Part shown: positions 11,460 to 20,753 of the stretch, piece by piece
Layout: each line of letters begins with the position of its first letter
How positions within the stretch are numbered: the first letter of the stretch is position 1
Assembly: GCF_024661895.1 (NCBI RefSeq)
Contig: NZ_CP102453.1
Location: 124,001 to 188,000 of the forward strand
Source of the DNA: Fundicoccus culcitae
Lineage (GTDB): Bacteria > Bacillota > Bacilli > Lactobacillales > Aerococcaceae
DNA: 64,000 nucleotides
Direction of reading: 5' to 3'
Notes under the pieces: generated by a model
The model's input: only the letters and a program-made list of their open reading frames with translations
Database searches by the model: none
What the model was told of the DNA's origin: nothing
Program-made: the position numbers and the translations under genes

Positions 11460-12233
11460 TTAATCCATCACACGGCTGACAATACCTTTGACGGCATTTG
11501 CTAAGTGAATCGCATCCATGCCAAAGGTAACTGATTGGTATCCTTGTGCAAAACGATGTTTAACATCTTCTTCAGAACCTGCATAAATAAAGGAGAATTT
11601 GTTGGCAGCTTTACAAGCATCTAAAATACGTTGAATCGCTTGAACAACCTCTTCATCATCAAATTGACCTGGTTTACCTAGTGCCGTTGATAAATCATAA
11701 GGGCCAACAAAAATACCATCAACGCCTTCAAGATTAGCAATGTCTTCGATAATTTCTAAACTCTCAACCGTTTCACATTGAGGAATGATGAGCGTTTCAT
11801 TATTGCTGACTTCAAAGTAGTGATCTAACCCTTGTTGGGCATAATCGGTCATCCAGAAATTACTACCGCTAGTTGGTGCCACACCACGATTACCTAATGG
11901 GAAATATTTACCGTAATTCACAATTTCCTTAACTTCATCAATGGTTTTAATGTTCGGAATTACTAACCCCATTGCACCAACATCCAACATTTTCAAGACA
12001 GAATTTCTTTGACCATCTTTCACACGAACAAGAGGTGTGGTGCCGGCTAATTTTGCTGAACGTGAATATTCTTGTACTTTTTCAACATCAAAAGGACCAT
12101 GTTCCGTATCGATTAAGACATAATCTAAACCAGCATAAGCTAAAACTTCTACAGCTGTAGCGCTACCAATCTCATGGAATGTTCCTAAAACATTTTGACC
12201 ATTTAACATTTTTTCTTTCAATAAATTTTTCAT
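11460..12233 (-). CDS. HpcH/HpaI aldolase family protein
   Basis: A 257-residue class II pyruvate aldolase of the HpcH/HpaI type (relatives: 2-dehydro-3-deoxyglucarate aldolase GarL, 4-hydroxy-2-oxo-heptanedioate aldolase HpaI). Motifs seen are LIDTEHGPFD, the substrate arginine region GNRGVAPTSG, the metal-binding PQCET glutamate and GVDGIFVGPYDLS with its metal aspartate. Members cleave 2-keto-3-deoxy acids to pyruvate and an aldehyde. It is first in an operon with the GntP permease and faces the IclR gene, which probably controls it. The precise substrate is unknown. Confidence 0.88.
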   Translation of the reverse strand: MKNLLKEKMLNGQNVLGTFHEIGSATAVEVLAYAGLDYVLIDTEHGPFDVEKVQEYSRSAKLAGTTPLVRVKDGQRNSVLKMLDVGAMGLVIPNIKTIDEVKEIVNYGKYFPLGNRGVAPTSGSNFWMTDYAQQGLDHYFEVSNNETLIIPQCETVESLEIIEDIANLEGVDGIFVGPYDLSTALGKPGQFDDEEVVQAIQRILDACKAANKFSFIYAGSEEDVKHRFAQGYQSVTFGMDAIHLANAVKGIVSRVMD

Positions 12234-12260
12234 ATGATTTCCTCATAATTTTTAACCGTG

Positions 12261-12296
12261 CGACAATACCGTACGACATCCGACAATAGCTTACGA
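12261..12296. promoter_or_regulatory. Tandem 16-base repeats, candidate IclR-type operator
   Basis: CGACAATACCGTACGA (12261-12276) and CGACAATAGCTTACGA (12281-12296) are direct repeats offset by exactly 20 bases, two helical turns. They lie between the divergent genes and just downstream of the predicted aldolase start site, where a repressor would block elongation or initiation. Confidence 0.6.
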
Positions 12297-12297
12297 G

Positions 12298-12336
12298 ATT
12301 ATATTAAATCTTATTTTTCATCTGTCAACGGTTTCA
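12298..12336 (-). promoter_or_regulatory. Aldolase-permease promoter with overlapping cre site
   Basis: On the minus strand TTGACA (12328-12323) and TATAAT (12303-12298) are 19 bases apart. TGAAACCGTTGACA (12336-12323 on the minus strand) fits the cre pattern TGWNANCGNTNWCA at every position and contains the -35 box, so CcpA would repress this operon when preferred sugars are present. The long spacer suggests a weak or activator-assisted promoter. Confidence 0.6.
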
Positions 12337-12356
12337 GGCAAAAAGTTTTAAAAATA

Positions 12357-12365
12357 TGCTATAAT
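12357..12365 (+). promoter_or_regulatory. Extended -10 promoter of the iclR-like gene
   Basis: TGCTATAAT, an extended -10 element (TG-N-TATAAT), lies 25 bases before the start codon. No good -35 box is seen. Confidence 0.55.
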
Positions 12366-12390
12366 ATTTTTGTGTAAGAGGAGGTAAGGT

Positions 12391-13137
12391 ATGGCGAGGT
12401 ATATCAAGTCAATCGAAAAAGCGGGTATGGTACTTGAAGCTTTTTTTCAAGATCATGAATTAGGCATTTCAGAAATCGTTGAAATTACACAACTCAATAA
12501 AAGTACCGTTTTTGATATTGTGACAACATTAACGCATATGGAGTATTTAAATCAAAATCCCGTCACTAAACGCTATTATTTAGGGATTAAGTTATTTGAG
12601 TTAGGGAATCTTTATATTAAACGGAATCCACTTAAAAACCGAAGTGAACCCTATGCCAATCAATTAGCAAAAAAATATAATGCGACTATCCATTTAGCGA
12701 CCTTTGATAAAGGTGAAGTTGTGTATATAGAAAAATATATGCATCCAGACGCCTTTGTAAACTATTCGCAAGCAGGTAAACGGGCACCTTTAACTTGTAC
12801 GGGTGTAGGCAAGGCGATGTTGGCTCAGTTATCCGATGAATATAAAAATGAGTTTGTTTATAGTAAGCCCTTAGCGCAATTAACAAATAAATCAATTACA
12901 GATAAAGAAGTCCTTGAAAATGATCTAGCCTTAACCCGTCAAAGAGGTTATGCTATTGATGATGAGGAAATTGAACTGGGGTTAAAATGTGTTGCAGCAC
13001 CTATTTTTAATGAAAATGGTGAAATAATCGCGGCTATGAGTGTCTCAAAGTTAGCTCCATCCATGACTGAAGACACAATTCCTGTAATAGCAGAACAACT
13101 CATTAAAGCAACAAAAGCTATCTCATATGTTAGTTAA
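12391..13137 (+). CDS. IclR-family transcriptional regulator
   Basis: A 248-residue regulator. The N-terminal winged helix-turn-helix (residues about 5-60, GISEIVEITQLNKSTVFDIVTTL) is followed by the IclR effector-binding domain, with the typical RAPLTCTGVGKAMLAQL segment and GYAIDDEEIELGLKCVAAPIF near the C-terminus. It is divergent from the aldolase-permease operon and overlaps, in effect, the ribosome site region of the tautomerase gene, so it most likely senses an intermediate of that pathway. AGAGGAGG precedes the ATG. Confidence 0.9.
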   Translation: MARYIKSIEKAGMVLEAFFQDHELGISEIVEITQLNKSTVFDIVTTLTHMEYLNQNPVTKRYYLGIKLFELGNLYIKRNPLKNRSEPYANQLAKKYNATIHLATFDKGEVVYIEKYMHPDAFVNYSQAGKRAPLTCTGVGKAMLAQLSDEYKNEFVYSKPLAQLTNKSITDKEVLENDLALTRQRGYAIDDEEIELGLKCVAAPIFNENGEIIAAMSVSKLAPSMTEDTIPVIAEQLIKATKAISYVS

Positions 13138-13159
13138 AAAAATTAAAGGAGAGATTGAC

Positions 13160-13336
13160 ATGCCGTTTGTTCGTATACAACTTAAAGAAGGGCGTACGCC
13201 AAGACAAAAAGAAGCATTAGCCAAAGGAATTATAGTGTTAATGGAAGAACAAAAATTTGCTGATAGCAAAGCTATTAAAGTTATTTTTGAAGATATGGCT
13301 CCAGAAGATTTTTATGATGGTCAAACGATGGAGTAA
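13160..13336 (+). CDS. 4-oxalocrotonate tautomerase family protein
   Basis: A 58-residue protein beginning MPFVRIQLKEGRTPRQK. Removal of Met exposes the N-terminal proline that acts as general base in this superfamily, and Arg11-type basic residues are present. Members isomerise 2-hydroxydienoates or related enols. I start at 13160 because AAAGGAGAG precedes it and because Pro must be residue 2; an upstream in-frame TTG at 13127 would bury the proline. It sits 22 bases after the IclR gene, so it belongs to the same catabolic module. Confidence 0.85.
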   Translation: MPFVRIQLKEGRTPRQKEALAKGIIVLMEEQKFADSKAIKVIFEDMAPEDFYDGQTME

Positions 13337-13386
13337 AAATAATTTTCAGTGTTTTAAAAACTTAGCTGATAATGAACTAAGATTCA

Positions 13387-13395
13387 TGTTATAAT
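13387..13395 (+). promoter_or_regulatory. Extended -10 promoter of ackA
   Basis: TGTTATAAT (TG-N-TATAAT) lies 33 bases before the ackA start codon. I see no cre site close to it. Confidence 0.55.
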
Positions 13396-13428
13396 CGGTT
13401 TATAAACAAATTTTAAGGAGAATGTTTA

Positions 13429-14613
13429 ATGTCAAAAACAATGGCAATCAATGCGGGTAGTTCTAGTTTAAAATTTCAAATTATTGAAATGCCTGAAGAA
13501 ATCGTTTTAGCTAAAGGATTAGTTGAGAGAATTGGTCTGAATGATTCTAAATTTAGTTTAGAATTTGGGGATACAGAAATTGAGTTTACACAAGATATTC
13601 CTGATCATGATGTGGCTGTAACCATTCTATTTGATCAATTAGCTGAACATAAAGTCGTTGATTCGTTAGAGGAAATTACTGGTGTTGGCCATCGTGTCGT
13701 AGCAGGCGGAGAATTATTTAAAGAATCTGCAGTTGTTACTGATGAAGTCATCCAACAAGTTGCTGATTTAGGAGAATTTGCCCCTTTACATAATCCTGCG
13801 GAAGCTGTCGTAATGCGTGCTTTTAAAGAACGCTTACCCCATGCATCAATGGCTGCGATTTTTGATACATCATTCCATACAACAATGCCAGCTGTTAATT
13901 ACATTTATAGTTTACCTTATGAATATTATGAAGATTTCCAAGCAAGAAAATACGGTGCGCATGGAACAAGTCATGCTTATGTTAGCCGTCGCGCAGCTGA
14001 AATGTTAGGAAAACCCTATGAAGAATTAAAAATTATTACTTGCCATTTAGGAAATGGCGCCTCAATCACGGCTGTTCAAAATGGGAAATCCGTTGATACA
14101 TCTATGGGCTTCACACCATTAGCTGGTGTAACCATGGGAACACGTACAGGTGATATTGATGCCTCATTATTACCATTCTTAATGGATAAATTAGGAATCA
14201 CTGATGTGAATGAAATGGTTAATATTTTAAATAAAAAATCAGGCCTTTTAGGTATTTCAGGCGTTTCTAGTGACATGCGTGATGTTGAAAATGCTGCTGG
14301 TGAAGGGAATGAAAGAGCCCAATTAGCGTTAGATATTTTTGTTAATCGTGTTCAAAAATATATTGGTCAATATGTAGCCGTTATGAACGGTGTTGATGCG
14401 ATTGTCTTTACAGCAGGTATTGGTGAAAATTCTGCTACTACACGTGCGGCGATCATTAATGGTGTCACCACCTTTGGTTGTGATATCGATCCTGAACGTA
14501 ATAATACACGTAAAGAAGCCATTGTTTCATCGGATGCAGCTAAAGTTGCTGTCATTAATATCCCTACCGATGAAGAAATGGAAATTGCACGTGAAGTTGA
14601 ACGCTTAAAATAA
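13429..14613 (+). CDS. ackA: Acetate kinase
   Basis: A 394-residue enzyme of the ASKHA fold that converts acetyl phosphate and ADP to acetate and ATP, the ATP-yielding end of fermentation. The N-terminal [12 protein letters not shown] phosphate loop, the substrate segment TSFHTTMP, the catalytic region [10 protein letters not shown] and the adenosine motif [10 protein letters not shown] are present. The length is usual. It has its own promoter and a strong terminator and no pta gene beside it. Confidence 0.97.
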   Translation: MSKTMAINAGSSSLKFQIIEMPEEIVLAKGLVERIGLNDSKFSLEFGDTEIEFTQDIPDHDVAVTILFDQLAEHKVVDSLEEITGVGHRVVAGGELFKESAVVTDEVIQQVADLGEFAPLHNPAEAVVMRAFKERLPHASMAAIFDTSFHTTMPAVNYIYSLPYEYYEDFQARKYGAHGTSHAYVSRRAAEMLGKPYEELKIITCHLGNGASITAVQNGKSVDTSMGFTPLAGVTMGTRTGDIDASLLPFLMDKLGITDVNEMVNILNKKSGLLGISGVSSDMRDVENAAGEGNERAQLALDIFVNRVQKYIGQYVAVMNGVDAIVFTAGIGENSATTRAAIINGVTTFGCDIDPERNNTRKEAIVSSDAAKVAVINIPTDEEMEIAREVERLK

Positions 14614-14678
14614 TTAATGATAGAGGAACCCTCAATAGCTAAGACATTAACTCTCATATAGCTATGGCTTTGAGATTC

Positions 14679-14741
14679 AGCTAGCCCATGATAACGACTA
14701 AGACTGCAAGGTTTAAGTTGTTGTCATGGACTAGCTTTTTT
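14679..14741 (+). terminator. Terminator after ackA
   Basis: AGCTAGCCCATGATAACGAC pairs with GTTGTTGTCATGGACTAGCT with two mismatches, followed by six T. Confidence 0.85.
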
Positions 14742-14871
14742 ATCGTCTTCAATAAATGTTTAGTTTTCTTATTAATTTATTGTTAAGTGGTATTTATTTT
14801 GATTGACTTAAGGTTGATAAGTGAGCTAAGGTAATATAACAGAGAGATAATTATTAATTAAGTGAAGGTGA

Positions 14872-15426
<555 letters not shown>

Positions 15427-15432
15427 GGTTGA

Positions 15433-15480
15433 AAAGGGATGAGCGAAAAAGTTTTAGTGAACTTTTTCGCTCATCCCTTT
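15433..15480. terminator. Bidirectional terminator after pyrR
   Basis: Perfect 21-base arms beginning AAAGGGATGAGCGAAAAAG around a six-base loop. It lies between convergent genes and can serve both. Confidence 0.9.
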
Positions 15481-15514
15481 AATGGTTTGTATAGAGTTAA
15501 ACGGTTCAAAGCGT

Positions 15515-15781
15515 TTATTTCATTAATTTATAAAAAGTAAATAACATGATTGATGTTAGGATGAGGGATAAAATAATCCAGATGATGACCCAAGTATCTA
15601 GTTGGTTAAGGACTAAAACAAAGCCTAAAATTGACATTAAAAAATAAGTTAAACTAAAAACTTTAATTAATTTTGAATCATCAAGGGTCATTAGTTTTAC
15701 TAAACTATCGCGATACATAAAAAGATATAAAGCAATAATAATCATCATTGATGGAAAGGCATAAAATAATATTTCTAACAT
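15515..15781 (-). CDS. Small membrane protein of unknown function
   Basis: An 88-residue protein with three hydrophobic segments (about residues 4-22, 42-60 and 65-83) separated by a short charged stretch (YRDSLVKLMTLDDSKLIKV). I do not recognise a family. AAGGAG lies seven bases before the ATG, which supports expression. It is on the minus strand downstream of the 6S RNA gene and in front of the pyrR terminator. Its function cannot be inferred. Confidence 0.6.
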   Translation of the reverse strand: MLEILFYAFPSMMIIIALYLFMYRDSLVKLMTLDDSKLIKVFSLTYFLMSILGFVLVLNQLDTWVIIWIILSLILTSIMLFTFYKLMK

Positions 15782-15813
15782 AGGTCACTCCTTATTGATT
15801 AAATAATCTCACT

Positions 15814-16040
15814 AAAAAAGACTGGCTCGCGCCAGTCCCTACAAGGCATCCGGTGATGCCGTCTCCATGCTTACATGTTTTGAACCCGCATTTATATGCA
15901 GGTGGGCTCCACAAACACAATCCCTGACTTCCAAGTGATAAGGCATGTCATCATTATAATTTGACAGGATCCCAAGGTAAAAAATAATTGATCGGTCCAC
16001 ACAATGTAAACACAACGCACATCTCAGACACCTTGTATCT
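15814..16040 (-). ncRNA. ssrS: 6S RNA
   Basis: A minus-strand transcript of about 200 nt plus terminator. A promoter with extended -10 TGATATAAT (16056-16048) puts the start near A16040. The 5' segment ACAAGG pairs with CCTTGT near the 3' end (15841-15846), closing a long rod with a central open region, as 6S RNA requires. The gene ends in a GACTGGC/GCCAGTC hairpin (15820-15837) and six T. Its position next to rarA, with cysteine desulfurase and mnmA beyond, matches the location of a 6S gene in Bacillus. 6S RNA binds the housekeeping RNA polymerase holoenzyme and serves as template for product RNAs. There is no open reading frame. Confidence 0.85.
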
Positions 16041-16125
16041 ATAATAGATTATATCATTTATTGTGAAATTAGCAAGTCAATTGATTATCAAGTTAAATAT
16101 TTCAAACGAACAACTGTGAAAGTAA

Positions 16126-17397
16126 TCATTCTTTCTGCGCTTTTAGCTGTTGATAATAATTGGCTAAAGCTTCTTCATATTTGCCTGTTGGTTCAGCTTT
16201 AAAATATTGTTTATGCTTAAGTTTATCAGGTAAGTATTGTTGTTTAACCCAATGATTTGGGAAATCGTGCGGATAGAGGTATTCGACGCCACGACCCAAT
16301 TTATCAGCACCACTATAATGAGCATCTCTTAGATGATCAGGGACTTGCCCCACATTGCCTTTTTGAATATCAGCCGTTGCTTCGTTAATAGCTCGAACCG
16401 ATGTATTCGATTTTGGACTGAGCGCTAATTCAGTAACAGCATAGGCTAAGGGAATTTTGGCTTCTGGTAAACCTAGTTTTTCTGCAGCAATAACGGCTGC
16501 AACGGTCCGTTCGGTGGCGCCAGGGTTTCCTAAGCCGATATCTTCATAGGCAATGACCAGCAAACGACGACAAGCAATAATTAATTCACCTGCTTCCATT
16601 AAGATGGCCAAATAATGGAGGGCTGCATCCACATCACTACCACGAATGGATTTTTGAAAGGCCGAAATCACATCATAATGCGCATCACCGTCTTTATCAT
16701 GGGTTAACTGCTTTCTTTGCAGACACTCTTCGGCAATTTCTTGCGTAATGACGATTTTTCCTGCTCCATTTTCTGTTGTCGATAAAACAGCTAACTCTAA
16801 GGCGTTTAGAGCAGTTCGAATATCACCATTAGTTACTTGCGCAAAATGTTTTAAGACACTATCGGTGATTTCAATGTCTTTTTGACCCAGACCACGCTTA
16901 GGATCGTCAATGGCTCTTTGAAGTCCCACCATAATATCTTCTACATCTAAAGGTTTCACTTCAAAAATTTGTAAGCGACTGCGAATCGCTGGACTAATGG
17001 CAATATAAGGATTTTCAGTTGTCGCTCCGATTAAAATAATGCGACCACTTTCTAAATGTGGTAACAAATAATCCTGTTTAACTTTATTTAAGCGATGGAT
17101 TTCATCTAAAAGTAAAATAACTGTTCCAGACATTTTTCCTTCTTCAACGACAATTTCGATATCTTTTTTATTATCGGTAGCTGCGTTAAGTATTCTAAAA
17201 GCATAATTAGTACTACCAGCAATGGCGCTGGCGATACTTGTTTTACCTGTCCCTGGGGGTCCATATAAAATCATTGATGACAAGCGATTAGCCGTAACCA
17301 TGCGATGAATTATTTTCCCTGGACCAACTAAATGCTTTTGACCTAAAACCTCGTCAAGGTTTTTAGGTCGCATCCTATAAGCGAGAGGTTGTTGCAT
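16126..17397 (-). CDS. rarA: Replication-associated recombination protein A (RarA/MgsA)
   Basis: A 423-residue AAA+ ATPase related to clamp-loader subunits and RuvB, acting at stalled replication forks. The N-terminal region reads RPKNLDEVLGQKHLVG; Walker A GPPGTGKTS, Walker B LLLDEIHR and the sensor region GATTENPY follow. The C-terminal tetramerisation domain includes RRLLVIAYEDIGLGNP. It is preceded on the minus strand by a promoter that contains a LexA box, and lies upstream of the 6S RNA gene. Confidence 0.95.
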   Translation of the reverse strand: MQQPLAYRMRPKNLDEVLGQKHLVGPGKIIHRMVTANRLSSMILYGPPGTGKTSIASAIAGSTNYAFRILNAATDNKKDIEIVVEEGKMSGTVILLLDEIHRLNKVKQDYLLPHLESGRIILIGATTENPYIAISPAIRSRLQIFEVKPLDVEDIMVGLQRAIDDPKRGLGQKDIEITDSVLKHFAQVTNGDIRTALNALELAVLSTTENGAGKIVITQEIAEECLQRKQLTHDKDGDAHYDVISAFQKSIRGSDVDAALHYLAILMEAGELIIACRRLLVIAYEDIGLGNPGATERTVAAVIAAEKLGLPEAKIPLAYAVTELALSPKSNTSVRAINEATADIQKGNVGQVPDHLRDAHYSGADKLGRGVEYLYPHDFPNHWVKQQYLPDKLKHKQYFKAEPTGKYEEALANYYQQLKAQKE

Positions 17398-17431
17398 TCT
17401 TATTCACTCCTCTTGAACAATCAGTAAACTT

Positions 17432-17460
17432 ATTATATCACAGAACATTTGTTCGTGTAA
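17432..17460 (-). promoter_or_regulatory. rarA promoter containing a LexA (SOS) box
   Basis: On the minus strand TTACAC (17460-17455), 17 bases and TATAAT (17437-17432). The spacer together with the last -35 base reads CGAACAAATGTTCT (17455-17442), which agrees with the Gram-positive LexA consensus CGAACRNRYGTTCG at 13 of 14 positions. LexA bound there would fully occlude the promoter. Confidence 0.75.
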
Positions 17461-17639
17461 AAACTAATAAATATCTCTTTTGAAAAATAGTCTAAAAAAG
17501 CAATTTTTCTTCACTTATAGTGTGATTAATAAACAAACTATGGCATAATTATGCTTGCGGACGAATTTTGCTATTTATTTTCAATCAAATGAATGTTATA
17601 ATGAATAAGTTATGTATCTAAAGAAAAGGAGGAAAACAT

Positions 17640-18797
17640 ATGGTATACTTGGATTATGCTGCTACAACACCTTTAAGACCTGAAGTGCTTGAGACGATTA
17701 AAAATGCTTTAGAACTCGATTTTGGTAATCCATCAAGTATTTATCAGATTGGTAAAAAGACTAAAAGGAAGATTTCATCAGCTAGAGAATCAATCGCAAA
17801 GCTTCTTGGTATTATACCTAATAATCTGTATTTTACAAGTGGTGCAACTGAAGCTAATAATTGGGCTATTATCCATCAAGCTCAAACAGCCAGAAAGCTT
17901 GGAAAGGGTAATCATATTGTTGCCTCAGCGATTGAACATCCTTCAGTGCGTGAAACCTTAGTATTTTTGGAACAAGAAGGATTTGAAATTACATGGATTT
18001 ATCCTGATGAAAACAAACATATAACACTCCAAGCCTTTGAGGCAGCTAGTACTTCTAAGACAACGGGATGGGTGGCAATGGCTATTAATAATGAAGTCGG
18101 GGCTATTTTACCAACGGTTGATTTAGGTAAAAGCGCCAAACAATTAGGCTATTGGTTTCATGTTGATGGTGTGCAAGCCATTGGACATCAGCTTAAAACG
18201 CTTATTCCTTATGTGACTTCTTTATCAGTTTCAGCCCATAAATTCTATGGTCCTAAAGGGATTGGCTTTTTAGTTTATCAACCATGGGAAACGGCCATGT
18301 TACTCAAACCCTTTATTCATGGTGGGAGTCAAGAGTCTAGTAAACGAGCTGGGACTGAAAATACCCCTTATATTCTTGGAATGGCTAAAGCTCTTGAGCT
18401 TAGTTTAGACGAAGCCGCTGAGACGCAGGCAAATTTATTTGAAATAAATCAGTACTTGATTGAACAATTAGACAATTCAGCTATTACGTTTGCTATAAAT
18501 GGCGATAATGATAGTCGTGCTAATCATATTATTAATCTTTGGTTACCAGGATTTTCTTCAAGTCAACTTTTGATTCAAATGGATTTAGCTGAGATATTTG
18601 TTTCGGCAGGTAGTGCTTGTTCGGCAGGTAGCTTAGAAGATAGTTTGATTTTAAAAGCTTACTATCCTGATGATTCGCAACGTTGGCAAGAAAGCATTCG
18701 CTTATCCTTTGGCAATCAAACAACAAAGGAAGATATCGATAAATTTATTGTACAGTTAAATTTAATTAAGGAAAGGAATCATTCATATGGCATTTAG
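17640..18797 (+). CDS. Cysteine desulfurase (NifS/IscS family)
   Basis: A 385-residue PLP-dependent enzyme that takes sulfur from cysteine as a persulfide. It starts MVYLDYAATTPLRPEV; the PLP histidine segment EHPSVRE, the PLP lysine in SVSAHKFYGPKG and the active-site cysteine loop SAGSACSAGS are present. In Bacillus the equivalent gene (yrvO) feeds MnmA for tRNA 2-thiouridine, and here mnmA is two genes downstream. AAAGGAGG precedes the ATG. An extended -10 (TGTTATAAT, 17594-17602) is the likely promoter. The usual neighbour cymR is missing. Confidence 0.93.
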   Translation: MVYLDYAATTPLRPEVLETIKNALELDFGNPSSIYQIGKKTKRKISSARESIAKLLGIIPNNLYFTSGATEANNWAIIHQAQTARKLGKGNHIVASAIEHPSVRETLVFLEQEGFEITWIYPDENKHITLQAFEAASTSKTTGWVAMAINNEVGAILPTVDLGKSAKQLGYWFHVDGVQAIGHQLKTLIPYVTSLSVSAHKFYGPKGIGFLVYQPWETAMLLKPFIHGGSQESSKRAGTENTPYILGMAKALELSLDEAAETQANLFEINQYLIEQLDNSAITFAINGDNDSRANHIINLWLPGFSSSQLLIQMDLAEIFVSAGSACSAGSLEDSLILKAYYPDDSQRWQESIRLSFGNQTTKEDIDKFIVQLNLIKERNHSYGI

Positions 18798-19125
18798 TAA
18801 AACAGCTTCATTAAAAGGTTTTAATCGTACATTTAGCATTTCCCCAGAATGTCGACCATACACCTTAAGAGACAATGGTTTTGAAGAAACAAAAGGGGGT
18901 AATTTTCAGTATAAACGTCCGTTAGATGTCGACCATCGTAATGGTCTGGTCTTAAAAGTAACCGTAAATAGTGATTTAAGTATGTTGAAAATTTCAACCG
19001 TTAATACTAAAGGTTTAGCATCGGTAGATGTTATGAGTTTAGCAAATAATGATATGGTTGTGGAAAAAATTAATTTTATTTTTGATGGTTTTATCGATCG
19101 GGATGTTTTAGTCGAAGTAAAATAA
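18787..19125 (+). CDS. DUF1831 family protein
   Basis: A 112-residue cytosolic protein starting MAFSKTASLKGFNRTFSI and containing CRPYTLRDNGFEETKGGNFQYKRPLD. This is the DUF1831 family, which in Lactobacillales lies between a cysteine desulfurase and mnmA. It overlaps the desulfurase gene by 11 bases, so coexpression is near certain, and a role as partner in sulfur transfer to tRNA is an inference from that. No catalytic residues are known to me. Confidence 0.8.
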   Translation: MAFSKTASLKGFNRTFSISPECRPYTLRDNGFEETKGGNFQYKRPLDVDHRNGLVLKVTVNSDLSMLKISTVNTKGLASVDVMSLANNDMVVEKINFIFDGFIDRDVLVEVK

Positions 19126-19129
19126 TTAA

Positions 19130-20284
<1,155 letters not shown>

Positions 20285-20378
20285 TAAATAATTTGATATT
20301 TATTAGAGACGACCTCGCATTTTGTGCGTATTTATGATAATATTATTTACGGACGATTTATCATAGGAGGACATGAAC

Positions 20379-20615
20379 TTGTATAACGCATTAGTAGTAG
20401 CTTTAATTATTGTATCTATCTTACTTATTATCTTAGTTATTATGCAACCATCAAAAAGTAATGCTGCAAGTAGTTTGACCGGTGGAAACGCTGATGAACC
20501 ACAAGCTAAAATAAAAGCCAGAGGGTTTGAAGCCTTTCTATTACGAGCGACAACTGTTATGGGCATTTTGTTTTTTGTACTTGCATTGGCAATTACCTAT
20601 CTGTCAGCTCACTAA
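20379..20615 (+). CDS. secG: Preprotein translocase subunit SecG
   Basis: A 78-residue protein with two transmembrane segments (residues about 4-22 and 54-74) joined by a cytosolic loop, and the typical MQPSKSNAASSLTGG after the first segment. It is the small subunit of the SecYEG channel. I choose the TTG at 20379, eight bases after AGGAGG (20365-20370), giving MYNALVVAL as in other SecG proteins; the ATG at 20373 is only two bases from that site. It is followed by a terminator and then rnr, the usual Firmicute order. Confidence 0.9.
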   Translation: MYNALVVALIIVSILLIILVIMQPSKSNAASSLTGGNADEPQAKIKARGFEAFLLRATTVMGILFFVLALAITYLSAH

Positions 20616-20620
20616 TAATA

Positions 20621-20653
20621 AGTCTCTGATTGTCGGATCAGAGGCTTTTTTTT
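20621..20653 (+). terminator. Terminator after secG
   Basis: AGTCTCTGAT pairs with ATCAGAGGCT (one G-T pair), followed by eight T. Confidence 0.85.
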
Positions 20654-20753
20654 ATCCTTATATCAATTGTTTTCAATTCTATTTCAGTGAATATAATGCT
20701 ATAGTGAGGGTAGAGTATTCACATACTAACAAAAGTACGGAAGGTGGGCAATA

